A program made the translations under genes and the position numbers. The notes below the pieces were generated by a model that did no database searches, had not been told where the DNA came from, and was given only the letters and a program-made list of their open reading frames with translations. A stretch of 64,000 bases of DNA, from assembly GCF_029852145.1 (NCBI RefSeq), contig NC_079975.1, positions 12,955,275-13,019,274 of the forward strand. The letters are read 5' to 3'. The stretch is from Microplitis mediator. Its lineage: Eukaryota; Arthropoda; Insecta; Hymenoptera; Braconidae. Numbering within the stretch: the first letter of the stretch is position 1; each line of letters starts with the position of its first letter. Positions 1 through 11,514 of the stretch are shown in pieces.

Positions 1-435
1 AACCGATGGCAAATAAATTTTTTTTGAATAAGAATATCTAGACGAGGCCCTGATCAGGAACTCGTCAGGTTGACCCGATGGCGAATAACTTTTTTTTTGA
101 ATAGGGATATCCTGACGAGGTCCTGATCAGGAACTCGTCAGGTTGACCCGATGGCAAATAAATTTTTTTTGAATAAGAATATCTAGACGAGGCCCTGATC
201 AGGAACTCGTCAGGTTGACTCGATGGCAAATAACTTTTTTTTGAAAAGGGGTATCCTGACGAGGTCCTGGTCAGGAATTCGTCAGGTTGACCCGATGGCA
301 AATAACTTTTTTTTTGAATAGGGATATCCTGATGAGGTCCTGATCAGGAACTCGTCAGGTTGACCCGATAGCAAATAACTTTTTTTTGAATAAGGATATC
401 CTGACGAGGTCCTGACAAGGAACTTGTCAGGTTTG
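1..435. repeat. 72-73 bp tandem minisatellite
   Basis: About six head-to-tail copies of a 72-73 bp unit containing CAGGAACTCGTCAGG and GATGGCAAATAA, with the shared CTCGTC box falling near 61, 134, 206, 278, 351 and 423. Because 72 is a multiple of three, a repetitive open frame appears on the minus strand; I read that as a by-product and not a gene. It probably belongs to the internal part of the decayed LTR element that ends at 3806. The array runs off the left edge of the window. Confidence 0.85.
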
Positions 436-880
436 CCCTAATAAGGCAAACCTTATATTAACCTGATAAGGTCCTTATGGTACTTCAGGCAAATCAGGAA
501 GAAATTCTAGTCGGGATGGTGGTCCATCCAAGAATGGATTAACCAAAATTTTAATCCCCGTCGGTCAAATGGTCCTGCCCAAATTAATTATAATAATAGA
601 AATAGTTATAAAAACAATCCTAATGTATAGAGAAATAATTTTAATTTGAATCGTGGGCAATCTAATTTTAATAATACTAACAGAGCAAGCCCGAATTTTA
701 CTCCGGGTAATTTTAGAACAAATGACAGCCGAAATAATGGCGGTAATTAGTCTTATAATCCTAATGTAAATAATCATGTAAATAATAATTACAACAATAA
801 CCAGCCTGACTGCGTCGAAATCCAGTCGATCAGTGCTGGTGAAGTCAGTCATCCTGATTTGTCAAAAAACTAATTTCGCT
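436..880 (+). pseudogene. Asn-rich gag-like remnant of LTR retrotransposon
   Basis: From about 541 one plus-strand frame reads as Asn/Gly/Arg-rich protein (for example NNFNLNRGQSNFNNTNRASP) across some 100 codons, broken by two stops. Such Asn-rich low-complexity stretches are common near the C-terminal part of insect retrotransposon Gag proteins, but no zinc knuckle is visible here, so the assignment rests mainly on position: it lies upstream of an open tail, a polypurine tract and an LTR. Not a functional gene. An unrelated low-complexity ORF is possible. Confidence 0.4.
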
Positions 881-1029
881 CTCCTATTCCCCGAGGAAAA
901 AGGGCGCGAAATCCAGAAGATCGGTTAAACAAATAAGAAGGGGAAATCGGAGCCCTAGTAATTATCGCGCGCACCAAATCTGGTTAAACAAACCAAATAA
1001 ATATAAAAGAAATCCTGCAAACACTTTAA

Positions 1030-1545
1030 ATAGAAATTCTGAACCTGACGGCGTCTTAGTGAGTACTGTCGGTTCGGTCGAAAATTTATATTTTGAATGT
1101 TTATTAAATAAAAATCGTGGAACCAGACGGCGTCTTAGTGAGTACCGTCGGTCCAAAAAAAAAAAATTAATAATAAAAATTCCGTAAATAAAAAATTCAA
1201 CGAGACCTGACGGCGTCTTAGAATTGAGTACCATCGGTCCGGTGAATGAAGTTTATAATAAAATTTGGTAAATAAAAATTTAATAAGATCAGACGGCGTC
1301 TTAGAATTGAGTACTGTCGATCCTATTGAAAAGTTTAATTTAGAAAATTTAATAAGATCAGACGGCGTCTTAGAATTGAGTACTGTCGATCCTATTGAAA
1401 AGTTTAATTTAGAAAATTTAAATTCGGAATCAGACGGCGGCTTGGTGCGTACTGTCGATCCGAATATTCAATTTAATTCAGAAAATTTAATTGGTAAAGG
1501 TTTGATTATAAGACCGGACGGCGTCTTAGTGAGTACTGTCGGTCT
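1030..1545 (+). repeat. Interspersed GACGGCGTCTTAG boxes (irregular repeat)
   Basis: A conserved box of roughly 30 bases, GACGGCGTCTTAG followed by TGAGTACTGTCGGTC, recurs about seven times (near 1047, 1127, 1209, 1293, 1361, 1432, 1515), separated by variable AT-rich spacers. Two consecutive copies at 1285-1420 are nearly identical over about 68 bases. Read in frame, the boxes encode repeated peptides such as SDGVLELSTVDPIEKFN. The GC-rich box stands out sharply from the AT-rich spacers. It may be a repetitive Gag or accessory segment of the element ending at 3806. Confidence 0.7.
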
Positions 1546-2200
1546 GGTTGTTCTAACCAGTTGTGAACAAATCGGTGAAATTAGAAAATCAAAGTTTGAA
1601 TTTTGCTGGCTCCGATATAGTTAATGATAAATAAATTTGAGACTGAGGTCGATTTAAGCGACCTACGCGGTTCAGTTACGGTTGAAAATAATTTTGAAGA
1701 TTCAACTAGTATTGATTATGTAAATGAAATTTGTGGTGAAAATAATTTAAAAATTTTGGATATCAAAGAAGATCCTTTCATACAATTTTGTGATATATAC
1801 GATAACGTTAACGGTTTATCGGTTTTAATAATTTGTTTGTCTTAAATGAAGATTGTCCTATTTTAAATAATTTATTTGTTTTAAATACTGACGAAATTAA
1901 CCGATGGGAAGGCTTGAAGGAAGAAGCACAGCTCACGGCTAATTTACTAGAGTCTAATAATTTAATTGAAGATATTTGTGAAAATTTTGATCGGAATAAT
2001 TTAATGAAATCCCCCTAAATATTTTGGAAATTCTCGAAGTTGGTGATTTTACTGAGTCAATTGGTTCTGACGAATCTGAGGAACCAGGTTCTGTTAATGT
2101 TCCTGGAATGCCATACCTATGTGGATTAGAGCCACCTGAACTACAAGTGGGTATGTTACCCAAATAGAAAATTGAAAAATTTTTGATAAACATTTGTCTA
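1265..2200 (+). pseudogene. Chain of short Asn/acidic reading frames, decayed ORF
   Basis: Three overlapping or abutting plus-strand frames (1265-1624, 1624-1845, 1833-2018), plus an open stretch to about 2167, have similar composition: rich in Asn, Glu, Asp and Leu. This looks like one longer protein broken by frameshifts. No domain is recognised. It lies between the gag-like remnant and the 3' LTR, where a complete element would carry pol, yet no reverse transcriptase or integrase motif is visible. The element is therefore either non-autonomous or extensively rearranged. Confidence 0.35.
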
Positions 2201-2484
2201 GTTTGGCTAACAAATTCTTGGGGCCAGCCATTGTTAATAAAATCATCAGCTCTTTAGTTGTCAAAATACGGCTGAACCAGTGGAAAGTTTTATTGTAAAA
2301 ATTTGGTATGTAATTATTTGCTAAGCATTTTGTAAATTGAATTTGTATATAGTATATTGTGAAATGTGAATTGTGTATCATAAATTGTATGTTCTCGAGG
2401 ATAGATAACTAAATTTATATTATTCTAAATTTATTTATTTTATGTAATGGTCATATTGTAATAATTATTTAATTAAGGAATTAG

Positions 2485-2720
2485 GTTTGAGATTTCTCAT
2501 AGACCTTCAAGTGAAGATACTAACGACTATTTTGAGGCACTAGTACTGGATGATGAAGTTTTGGAGGTTGCGGATACGTCACCCTCAGATGCTGAAGAGC
2601 TCGCTGCTTATGTGCCTGATGCGGTCACGGAAGAGATACAACCTGAAATTAATCCGGAGGTTGTTTATGTCGCACCAGCGGAATTCCTAAGAATTGGTTT
2701 TGCCCAAACCAGGATTTGAG
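2485..2720 (+). pseudogene. Open acidic protein tail upstream of 3' LTR
   Basis: An uninterrupted frame of about 78 codons ends at a TGA near 2718-2720. It has protein-like, acidic composition (for example SDAEELAAYVPDAVTEEIQP) but no visible start codon. It may be the C-terminal tail of the last ORF of the retrotransposon; no family was recognised. It ends about 80 bases before the polypurine tract. Confidence 0.4.
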
Positions 2721-2792
2721 AAGGACCCACTTGCTGAATATGAAAGAGAATATCCAGTCCTTTTCAGCTTTCGAGCCCCAATCTCAAGTCTG

Positions 2793-2803
2793 GCGACGGG
2801 GAG
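2793..2803 (+). other. Polypurine tract next to 3' LTR
   Basis: The purine-rich run GCGACGGGGAG directly abuts the TGTAACCGTG start of the LTR at 2804, as expected for the plus-strand primer site of an LTR retrotransposon. This marks the following LTR as a 3' LTR and puts the element's internal region to its left. Confidence 0.6.
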
Positions 2804-3806
2804 TGTAACCGTGCAGCAGCGATTTAAGACGTGAGAGTGTGGCTCTCTCGCTTCATTTATTTCCTCCCCCTCTCTCTCTTCTTGCTCTAAGAGTCAAGTG
2901 CAGCAGTCTAATCTCTGCGTTAGAATTTGGGGGATGATTTCGCGCAGCATGGGACCGCAAATTAGTCCCTGCGCATAATTAGGTGGGGTCAACGCAGGTT
3001 GGTGGCCCAGAGAACTGACCCAAGACGATTCATCAAGAGACGACACTTAAGCTCTAGTGCGCTAACCGATCGGTCGCTCTTTTTACTCTACCAATTTTGC
3101 TGAAGTTATTTCTTTTGAGTTTATATTAAAATAAGATCTAGTGACTTTGAGTCGTTTCCTGTGTGGTTAATTAAAACCAAAAGTGCAACAGTTGGTCCTG
3201 TGCAATACCCATCTCCAAGCGTTAGTCACGTCGTCGAGCCTGGACTTCATCAACTCCAAGGACGTTACCACTGGGCACCGGAAGGATGAATCGACGACCA
3301 GTACCAGCTGTAAGTGTTTAATACTTTTGGTCGCCACCCATATAAAATTTATATTATTATATTCGTACGATTTTTTCTCTCTCTTCAACGTGATAAATTA
3401 ACCGTCAATTATTTTCACTCGCCACTATATTTATTCCCGCGCGCTTCGAGCCGATAAATTTTCTGAAAGTTATTCGTAATAATTATATATGTATATAGAG
3501 TTAAGGAGAAAATTTGTACATAAAGGGATTTGGTTAAATAAAATACGCTAATTAAATTTACATCAAGTATTCAATATCAATTATCACCAGAGTACCTTAC
3601 TTTAAGTTTATTTTCAGCCGCGTGTCCGGCTCAGGACGAGCCGACTCACCTCTGAGATACACTAGTTTCCCGAAGTTTACGATAACGACAATCGACTTAG
3701 ATTTAAGATTAAATTAATTAATAATTAAATAAAAATAAATTCGGGAAATATTGATTAACTGTGGTTCGTGGCTGCTAGACACGGAGTAGCCGGGGCTCAC
3801 CGTTAT
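2804..3806 (+). mobile_element. 3' LTR of a decayed LTR retrotransposon (family L1, also at 33057)
   Basis: Starts TGTAACCGTGCAGCAGCG and ends CTCACCGTTATA. A second copy at 33057-34342 shares the start, the pyrimidine-rich CCCTCTCTCTCTTCTTGCTC stretch, the GCGTGTCCGGCTCAGGACGAG box and the end, and that copy has clean target duplications, which fixes both ends. This copy is about 280 bp shorter owing to internal differences. The superfamily is not certain; the 4-bp target duplication of the sister copy fits Ty3/gypsy-type elements. Confidence 0.8.
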
Positions 3807-3904
3807 AAGATATAGGCCTATATATAATTAGATCTGATCAGACTTCATTGATATGAAACCTATAAATATTTAATCATGTCTATAGGCCCAATATATATAT
3901 ATAT

Positions 3905-5394
3905 GGGGCATTCCACGCCAAATCGACCACTTTTGACCCCGACCCCTTTCGATTTGGCTGAAAATTTTTTTTCCTTCTATACCCCATTAAAATCATTTTT
4001 CAGAAAATTTTCAAATTTTTTTACCCAACCCAAAAAAAGTTATGAATTTTTCAAAAATAAGACTTTTATTTTATCAAATAGCTATAACTTCTTCAAAAAT
4101 TGACTAATCGGGACGTTTTTTTTTTTCAAAATTTTTGTCCTTGAATGTACTTTTCGAAACAAAATACAAAAAAATTTTATGATGATAAACTCTATGAAAT
4201 TTTCGGCTTTTTTTAAAAAAACCGTGATTTTCTTAAAGTTCGTCATTTTTTATTTTTTTTTATATTTTCTCAAAAAAAACTTCATTTAATTCTGCAATTT
4301 TTCCCGCCAATCCTAGAGTGGGCCGACTATTCCTTTTATTTTTTTTTATCAATTGAAAAAAAAATTTTGCCCAGTTGGGCTTATTTTACAAAACATCAGT
4401 CTGGAAATTTTTGAGGACTTATAGATGACGTCCGATTTTGAAGAATTGAGACGGAAAAATTTATTGAAAGTGGTAATCCTCGAAAAAATTTGCATTTTTT
4501 TAAAAAAACAAAAAAAAAATTGAAGATACTTACAAACAATTTTATTGTAACTTTTTTTTTAAACTAGACTTAAAAACAAAGAAAATGAAAAAAAAATTGC
4601 CGTTTGGTTTATTTTTTACCATGTCACAGGCTGTCGAAAAAAAATCTAACGTCCATCGCTATTTCAAAAGCCTGTAACTTGTTCGAAAATAAAACAAATG
4701 GCAATTTTTTTTTTCATTTTCTTTGTATTCAGGTCTAGTTTTCAAAAAAAGTTACAATAAAACTGTATGTAAGTATCTTCAATTTTTTTTTCTTTTTTGA
4801 AGAAAATGCAAATTTTTTCGAGGATTACCACTTTCAATAAATTTTTCCGTCTCAATTCTTCAAAATCGGACGTCATCTATAAGTCCTCAAAAATTTCCAG
4901 ACTGATGTTTTGTAAAATAAGCCCAACTGGGCAAAATTTTTTTTTTCAATTGATAAAAAAAAATAGAAGGAATAGTCGGCCCACTCTAGGATTGGCGGGA
5001 AAAATTGCAGAATTAAATGAAGTTTATTTTGAGAAAATAAAAAAAAATAAAAAATGACGAACTTTAAGAAAATCACGGTTTTTAAAAAAAAAGCCGAAAA
5101 TTTCATAGAGTTTATCATCATAAAATTTTTTTGTATTTTGTTTCGAAAAGTACATTCAATGACAAAAATTTTGAAAAAAAAAACGTCCCGATTAGTCAAT
5201 TTTTGAAGAAGTTATAGCTATTTGATAAAATAAAAGCCTTATTTTTGAAAAATTCATAACTTTTTTTGGGTTGGGTAAAAAAATTTGAAAATTTTCTGAA
5301 AAATGATTTTAATGGGGTATAAAAGGAAAAAAAAATTTCAGCCAAATCGAAAGGGGTCGGGGTCAAAAGCGGTCGATTTGGCGTGGAATGCCCC
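3905..5394. mobile_element. 1.49-kb foldback element, ends GGGGCATTCCACGCC
   Basis: The sequence from GGGGCATTCCACGCCAAATC at 3905 is repeated as its reverse complement ending at 5394. The two arms of about 700 bp meet near 4640 with almost no spacer, giving a near-perfect hairpin. Several short open frames on opposite strands encode the same peptide, which simply reflects the palindrome. Flanks on both sides are AT-dinucleotide runs, compatible with a TA target. No transposase is encoded, so this is non-autonomous. Confidence 0.85.
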
Positions 5395-5409
5395 ATATAT
5401 AAATATATG

Positions 5410-5411
<2 letters not shown>

Positions 5412-5478
<67 letters not shown>
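5412..5478. repeat. (TA)n microsatellite
   Basis: A long AT-dinucleotide run lies immediately right of the foldback element, between it and the 5S-derived repeat. Confidence 0.95.
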
Positions 5479-5483
<5 letters not shown>

Positions 5484-5504
5484 CATATATTTATATATAT
5501 ATAT

Positions 5505-6075
5505 CATAATATGACAATTTTTTAATATGAATGTTATTAAATTTTTATTTTGTTAACTATCAATCAAACTTAAACCCCCAATATTTAAAAAAAATTCAAA
5601 GGTTCCGGCAGCAATTTAAAAGTATAAATCGAAATTGATCGATATACGAATATTTATAAGTTGATAGATAAATAGATTTGATTATATGTATCTAATGAAT
5701 TCTATTGTAATTTATGTACAAAACCAAATTCATTATCAGGTGCATTATTTACGTAGGATGTATCAATTTGATTATTCGAATTAAGTAATGCCATAAACTT
5801 TTCGTATTTATAAGTGTACAACAGAGTAGAGGATCAGACTACAATCCAGCGATAACCAAAGTTAAGCAGTATCGACGTGGGACATTCATTGGACGGGTGA
5901 CCTATTTTACGTTGTGAAATAGTAGTCAACGAATTATGATTTTTTTTTTCTTTATTTAAATTTAACCGACATTTATATTGATGAAAACAATAAATCCTAA
6001 TTAAATTACTTAAATAATAATTTACAGATTTCTAAATGATATTCTAAAAATGACTATATTCGTTCATGCGCAATT
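5505..6075 (+). repeat. 5S rRNA-derived dispersed repeat, copy 1 (intact)
   Basis: The part at 5828-5915 resembles the inner half of 5S rRNA: GATAACCAAAGTTAAGCAG followed by a TTGGACGGGTGACCT-type box corresponds to the 5S promoter region (GATCACCGAAATTAAGCAG ... TTGGATGGGGGACC). The surrounding ~570 bp is shared with 35461-37095, which has a nested insertion, and partly with 40120-40345 in reverse orientation. The family is therefore dispersed and looks SINE-like, with a possible internal RNA polymerase III promoter. It is too diverged to be a 5S gene. Confidence 0.65.
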
Positions 6076-6081
6076 ATATAT

Positions 6082-7625
6082 GGGTCATTCCATCTCAATT
6101 CAACGACATTGCGACAGTGACCCTTTTCGATTTTCTTGATTTTTTAATATGTTTTCATAGATGTGGAAAGAAGTCTTGAGCTAAATTTTTAGGTCTTTAT
6201 CTCTACCCCTTCCGGAGATATAACTTTTGCTTAAAAAGGATATAACCTTAACTATAGTTATGATAATCTCACGTCATGGAGGGTCATTTTGTTGGATTTT
6301 TAACGCTCTTACCGAAAAAAAATTCAAAATCAGAAACGAAAAATTTAGTAATGTGTTACGTTCCCGTAATATTTTATTGATTAAATTAAATTAATTATTT
6401 TTAATAAATTAATTTTTTGCAATGTAACGGAAATCGGTTACGATAAGAGAGTCGCCGTGGCTCGCGGGTAGTCAAAACAGATGACGATGCATGAGACCCG
6501 GTCCACGACGATTTTCTCACAGAGAACCTGAGATGCAGCGTCAACATTTTGTCAACTCTGTTGACTTTATTATATTTTTATAATGACTAAATAGTCAGTC
6601 TTGGGAGAGAGCTCATGGAGCTCGAACCTCGGCTTCATAAGTAATTAATAAACTACAATTAATCCTAAATTAATTCAACCTTATTTTGGGGTGCCAATTG
6701 GCACCCCAATATTTTCACCTACACCATGACCTACCCTATGACCTATCCATTCACCTGCTGCTATAATAAATAAAATGGAGACCGAATCGGAAAATACATT
6801 TTAAATCACGAGAATTAAATAAATAAATAATTACAATAAAATAATCGACGACCGGGGCCCACCGGGGGTCTATTGACACCCTAACGAGGCCAAAGCCTGG
6901 ATAAAATTTAATAATTAAAAATTATTCTTATTTTTTAATTAATTTTGAGGTAATTCCCAAAACGTAACAAATGCTTTTTCAGCCATTTTTACTCAAAAAA
7001 TTAGTTTTTCGTTCAATGGGACACTTCTAATTTTTTTCAAAAAAATTTCCAAAATTCTATGTTGAAAAACAAAATTTTTGAGCCATAACCGAAGATGGGC
7101 ATCGAATAACTTCTAGTAAAAAAAATTAAAAAACAATTTTTTTTTATGTTATTTTGATTTACTTTGATTTATTTTTCTTCTAAAATCACAGAATATTTTT
7201 AGATAGTCTCACAATACATAACAATACTTTTTTCTGAGTATTCTCAGTGGGAAATATAAAATTTTACACGAAAATGTATGAGTAAAGTACTTTTTTGCGA
7301 TTTATTGTATCTTTTTAAATTAAAATTTAAATATATCAACTGTACATCGAATTATTCAGATTTATTTCTCTAGAATCTACTTCGATGTTATCGGTAGTAC
7401 TTACCTGATATTACTTTGAGATAATATTTTGAGACTATTTGGAGAAATTACGTGATTTTAGAAAGAAAATAAATTAAAATTACAGAATAAAAATTGTTTT
7501 TTAATTTTTTTTACTAGAAGTTATTCGATGCCCATCTTTGGTTATGGCTAAAAAATTTTGTTTTTCAACATAGAATTTTAGGAATTTTATTGAAAAAAAT
7601 TAAAAGTGTCCCATTGAACAAAAAT
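6082..7625. mobile_element. Partial foldback element, end GGGTCATTCCATCTC
   Basis: Begins GGGTCATTCCATCTCAATTC, similar in style to the end of the 3905 foldback. An inverted repeat with arms of about 300 bp (7010-7310 against 7310-7612) includes a TTCAATGGGACACTT box. The left arm continues to 6082 with no counterpart at right, so the right arm is truncated. The left arm is interrupted by the solo LTR at 6354-6969. Confidence 0.6.
6354..6969. mobile_element. Solo LTR (616 bp) with AATG target duplication
   Basis: Starts TGTTACGTTCCCGTAATA and ends CCCAAAACGTAACA, giving canonical TG...CA ends with a 7-bp terminal inversion (TGTTACG/CGTAACA). It is flanked by AATG at 6350-6353 and 6970-6973. 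No coding sequence or second LTR is present, so this is a solo LTR left by recombination. A 4-bp duplication is typical of Ty3/gypsy integrases. Confidence 0.8.
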
Positions 7626-8245
7626 AGTAACTTAGATAACTAATGTCATGGAGTAGTATACTCGATATCACTAGTTGTCTACGAGATTTTATATAATGAA
7701 TGCTCTAAATTAAAACGTCGTGAATGCATAACGTCGGCATTATGCGGTCGCGATTATTTTAATAATTTGTCTTTATAGAAATAAATGTTTTTTTTTTTTT
7801 TGGTTCAACTTATTTATTTTAAAAAAATTACTCAAGTGCTTATTTATTTAATTATTAAAAATAAAATAGCGTACTTATTTATTTAAGAGAAATTAAAATA
7901 ATCTTTTTATATTATTGTTATATTAATCAATAAACATGAAAACTAACCAAATAAAAAGTCTAATACATGTGTATTATTTGAAATAAAAACTTGAACAAAT
8001 TTTTTTTTAATATAAATCTAACAAGTCTTAAAATTTTAGGTTAATTAATATCCTCCTTTGATTTGATTTTATTAAAATGTAGTATTTTTTAATTTTTACT
8101 TTCAATCACTTTTTGATAAAATTAGAGTTCAGGTTATTAATTTAAGGTGACACAAATCCATCAGTTAATGACCATCCACAATCGTTAGCCGATCAATTTA
8201 ATGCGCATGTGTAATCTAGGGAATTTTCTTTGCTAGTGATGCAGC
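7626..8245. other. AT-rich interval, nothing recognised
   Basis: About 620 bases of AT-rich DNA with no open frame, clear repeat or structural RNA that I can support. Confidence 0.5.
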
Positions 8246-8410
8246 TTTAAGTAAAGGTGAGCTCACCCCGGTAACCTATCTTGAATGTTTCGGAAACAAT
8301 AGTAGCTTGTGCCATTCCAGTCCCATCGTCACTCGTTGGTACACCTAACATAATTTTTTTGTCTTCCGGAGTAATTATTACTGGTAATCGATGAACAGTT
8401 TCGGTATTCA

Positions 8411-9944
8411 ACAAAGGCCCTAGGGGTATAAGCATAGTGAATTTGCCCCCGAAAGGTATCGGCTTGATACTGCGGGGATTTTTAGGTACTAATAAGATAT
8501 TAAGATCCTGAGAGTTTCAGCTTTTGAAACCAATCGGCCTTCGAGAAAAAGCCAAATATGTAAAAATCAGATAAAATGAATATTCTCAGAGACTATTTTA
8601 TCGATTGACTTATACTCGGGATATGTTTTGGGGGTCGATAGTAGCTCCTCGGAAAAAAATTGGGAGCTTGATCGGTCGACAACAACCTCAAAAAAAATGA
8701 CTTTTTAGTTTTAATTTCGACTTTTCACGATGTTAGCTGAAGACGTTCAAAAAAATGGCTGGCAGCGAAAAAAATTGCTGTTTCAAACAATTTCATCTGA
8801 AACTCTTGAAGACTTTCCAGAAATGACAGAAAATGATCTGCGTATTTTTTTCACTGGTTCCTATCAATTGAAACAGGCTGTTTCCTATTTAGCAGAAATG
8901 CTTGATGGAACAGGTAATCTCACTATTCAATATGTGAAAGAACACTCAAATATACTCAAAATTCAAGTTCAATCCAGACACATTAATAGAAAGGTTTATA
9001 GATGTTTTATTGAGTATAAAAAAAATGCTATTGGTCCAAAAAGCATATTGAGGCATAGTTGTGAGTGTGCAAATGGTCTGAGAACAATTGGATGTTGCTC
9101 TCATGTTGCTGCTGTTGTTTACTATTTATCACACGGGAGATATTTAACAAAGATTTTAAGGCCTGCTGAAATACTTAGCAAATTATTTGATAGAGACAGT
9201 ATTTCACCTGTGATTGAAGAGGATAGTGATGAAGACTGATAAAATATGATTATACATTTTTTTCCTCAAGTATATCTTTCATTTGTTGTTATGTATTTAT
9301 AATTTACAAACTAAAATCTATTTCCTGTTTTATATGTGTATAATGTTTATAATATTTTAGTTGATATTATATGATATGACAAAATTTAACTGCTGATGCA
9401 GAGATTATTTTTGCAAATAACATTCAAGAACATATACAAACTAGAAAAATAATGATTCACACTTTAAACATGTAAATAAAGTAAATATTTGCTTAAAAAG
9501 TGGTTTTAATTTTTTTTTCTATATGGCGTACCTTTTTTAAAAATTTTAAAAGCACTTACGTCTATAGGAAATTAGATGAGGAATCAAAAAAAAATTATTT
9601 CATAATTGTACCAGAACCGTAACATCGTGAAAAGTCGAAATTAAAACTAAAAAGTCATTTTTTTCGAGGTTGTTGTCGACCGATCAAGCTCCCATTTTTT
9701 TTCCGAGGAGCTACTATCGACCCCCAAAACATATCCCGAGTATAAGTCAACCGATAAAATAGTCTCTGAGAATATTCATTTTATCTGATTTTTACATATT
9801 TGGCTTTTTCTCGAAGACCGATTGGTTTCAAAAGCTGAAACTCTCAGGATCTTAATATTTTATTAGTACCTAAAAATTCCCGCAGTATCAAGCCGATACC
9901 TTTCGGGGGCAAATTCACCATGCTTATACCCCTAGGGCCTTTGG
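8411..9944. mobile_element. TIR element with ~290-bp inverted ends carrying a SWIM-domain ORF
   Basis: Inverted arms 8411-8700 and 9650-9944 begin CAAAGGCCCTAGGGGTATAA. The element lies within the decayed gene and is flanked by TCA (8408-8410 and 9945-9947); removing element plus one TCA restores the host frame (GDGKL joined to NTETV). A 3-bp duplication would fit PIF/Harbinger-like DDE elements. The core holds one ORF (8730-9239) but no catalytic transposase domain, so this copy is non-autonomous. Confidence 0.75.
8730..9239 (+). CDS. C-terminal SWIM zinc-finger part of a DDE-type transposase
   Basis: Intact 169-residue frame. Residues about 27-60 (ETLEDFPEMTENDLRIFFTG and the following YQLKQAVSYLAEML) and the CxCx(n)CxH motif at about 110-123 (CECANGLRTIGCCSH, then VAAVVYYLSHGRYL) match the tail of invertebrate DDE_Tnp_4-type transposases ending in a SWIM domain, as I recall that family. 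SWIM domains bind zinc and DNA or protein. The catalytic DDE core that normally precedes this tail is missing; the ATG may be internal to the original ORF. Downstream sequence contains AATAAA-like signals (near 9476). The frame being intact while its surroundings decay suggests a recent insertion or retained use of the truncated protein. Confidence 0.65.
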   Translation: MLAEDVQKNGWQRKKLLFQTISSETLEDFPEMTENDLRIFFTGSYQLKQAVSYLAEMLDGTGNLTIQYVKEHSNILKIQVQSRHINRKVYRCFIEYKKNAIGPKSILRHSCECANGLRTIGCCSHVAAVVYYLSHGRYLTKILRPAEILSKLFDRDSISPVIEEDSDED

Positions 9945-10236
9945 TCAATTTTCCGTCCCCGTGTACAACGATAGATGATAACTTCAATTCTTAGAAATGT
10001 TCTTTTATTTCTATTGATTTTGACTCTCGCAGAGTTTGTTGATGTCTTCGAATGGATGATCGATTGATAATCAAAGAGTTGATATCCACATCTAGTAGGT
10101 TCATATCAATAAGCGACTGGCAGATAGCTGTTATTATAAATACAGCATCTCTTTCACTTCCCTAGCGGTTTTACCGTGACAGTGAAAACACGGTCGAATT
10201 ACGGTGTTTTTACCGTGAAAACACGTCTCCCGTGTT

Positions 10237-10560
10237 TTGACAGTGAAGCGGCGGAGATTCGACGGTGAATTTACGGTGGTTTCTGTGCAGTCACGCTACT
10301 ATGTACCGACCGAGTCCACACTGTGTTTTTACGGTGGTTTAAGGGTGTTTCGAAAGCGAGTTCACAGTGTTCTGACGGTGAATTTCCAGTGTTTTCATAG
10401 TGGTTTCACAGTGGTTGGCAGTAATTTCCACGGTGAGCTCACGGTGGTCTCACGACGGCCTCACAGTATTTTCGCGTTGATTTTTCAGCGTTTTCTCTGT
10501 GGTAGTTCGGTATTTTCTCGTTGTTTTCACGATGATTTCACGGTTTCTTCACCATTGATA
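10237..10560. repeat. Left subterminal ACGGTG array
   Basis: ACGGTG, CACAGTG, ACAGTG and similar words recur every 10-20 bases. A single long open frame across the array is a by-product of the stop-poor repeat, not a gene. The mirror array lies at about 11630-11960. Confidence 0.7.
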
Positions 10561-11514
10561 TATTTTTTTCTTATAGTTTCCAAATCTCTGTCAATCATAT
10601 TTTCTTATTTTCTCAGTATTTTTGATAATTATCTTTTCTAAAGTGCATTGTTAAATTATTAAAATGAACAAAGCTTATCATTTTAAGTTATCTTATCAAT
10701 ATGAGTACACAGAAAAAAGGAATTTCTTGGCGCCAAAAAGTTGCACTCACCCCAAGAAAATTTTGACTTGCCCTAAAGATATTTAAGCATACTGAATTGA
10801 AAACAAAAATTTTTTTGTGGCGAGAAAGAATTTTTTGAATTCAAGAAAAAATTTTTTTAGGCGAAAATAAAATGTTATTGCGTCAAAAAATTTTTCTAGT
10901 CCCAAAGTGAATTTTGTTTTTATTCAATAATGCAAAATTTTATATAATTGAGTTCTAGCAAATTCTATTTAATAGCGATTTCTGAGTAAATATGCCGCGC
11001 AGGTTTGTGAATCATTATATTTTGTAATACACTTTAAATACGACTAAATAATGTAATATTATTCGAAAAAAATGATTTTACAATGATTCATAAATCTTAT
11101 AAAGTCTATAAAATTTTTCAATTTACCGCATTCATAAATGTTGTAAAGTACGCAAACTTTTTTAAAATTTTAGAAAATAAGCTAATAAGATCATTAGTGA
11201 GATCATTAGTGAGATAGTTAAGGACATTTCGTTGTTTGAATAATGAATTTAGTTATAAAAAACTTAGATTTCAAATTTAAAATATTGTATGGTTAAGTTT
11301 AAAAAATTTTTACTTCTCATTTACATAATTTACCAAAAAAAGTATTTATTGCCCCGCTACTAGTGGGTATACCGGTATTGGTCTCGTTACCCTATAAACA
11401 ATTATATAATTGAATGTAATACAAATCAGAAAATCAATCATTTATTAGATATCTTTAATTTTCCAAAGTTCATTTGTGTTTATGTAAATACAATCAATCT
11501 ATTCTTTCAAGTGT

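Noticed and set aside
4797..5507. Open frames on both strands in the 3905-5394 foldback
   Set aside because: Mirror frames on opposite arms encode the same low-complexity Phe/Lys-rich peptide, as expected from a palindrome of A/T runs.
5821..5931. Functional 5S rRNA gene
   Set aside because: Only the promoter half is recognisable, with many changes, and the surrounding sequence is a dispersed repeat.
10237..10641. 134-codon frame across the ACGGTG array
   Set aside because: The repeat contains few stop codons in any frame; no protein-like composition.
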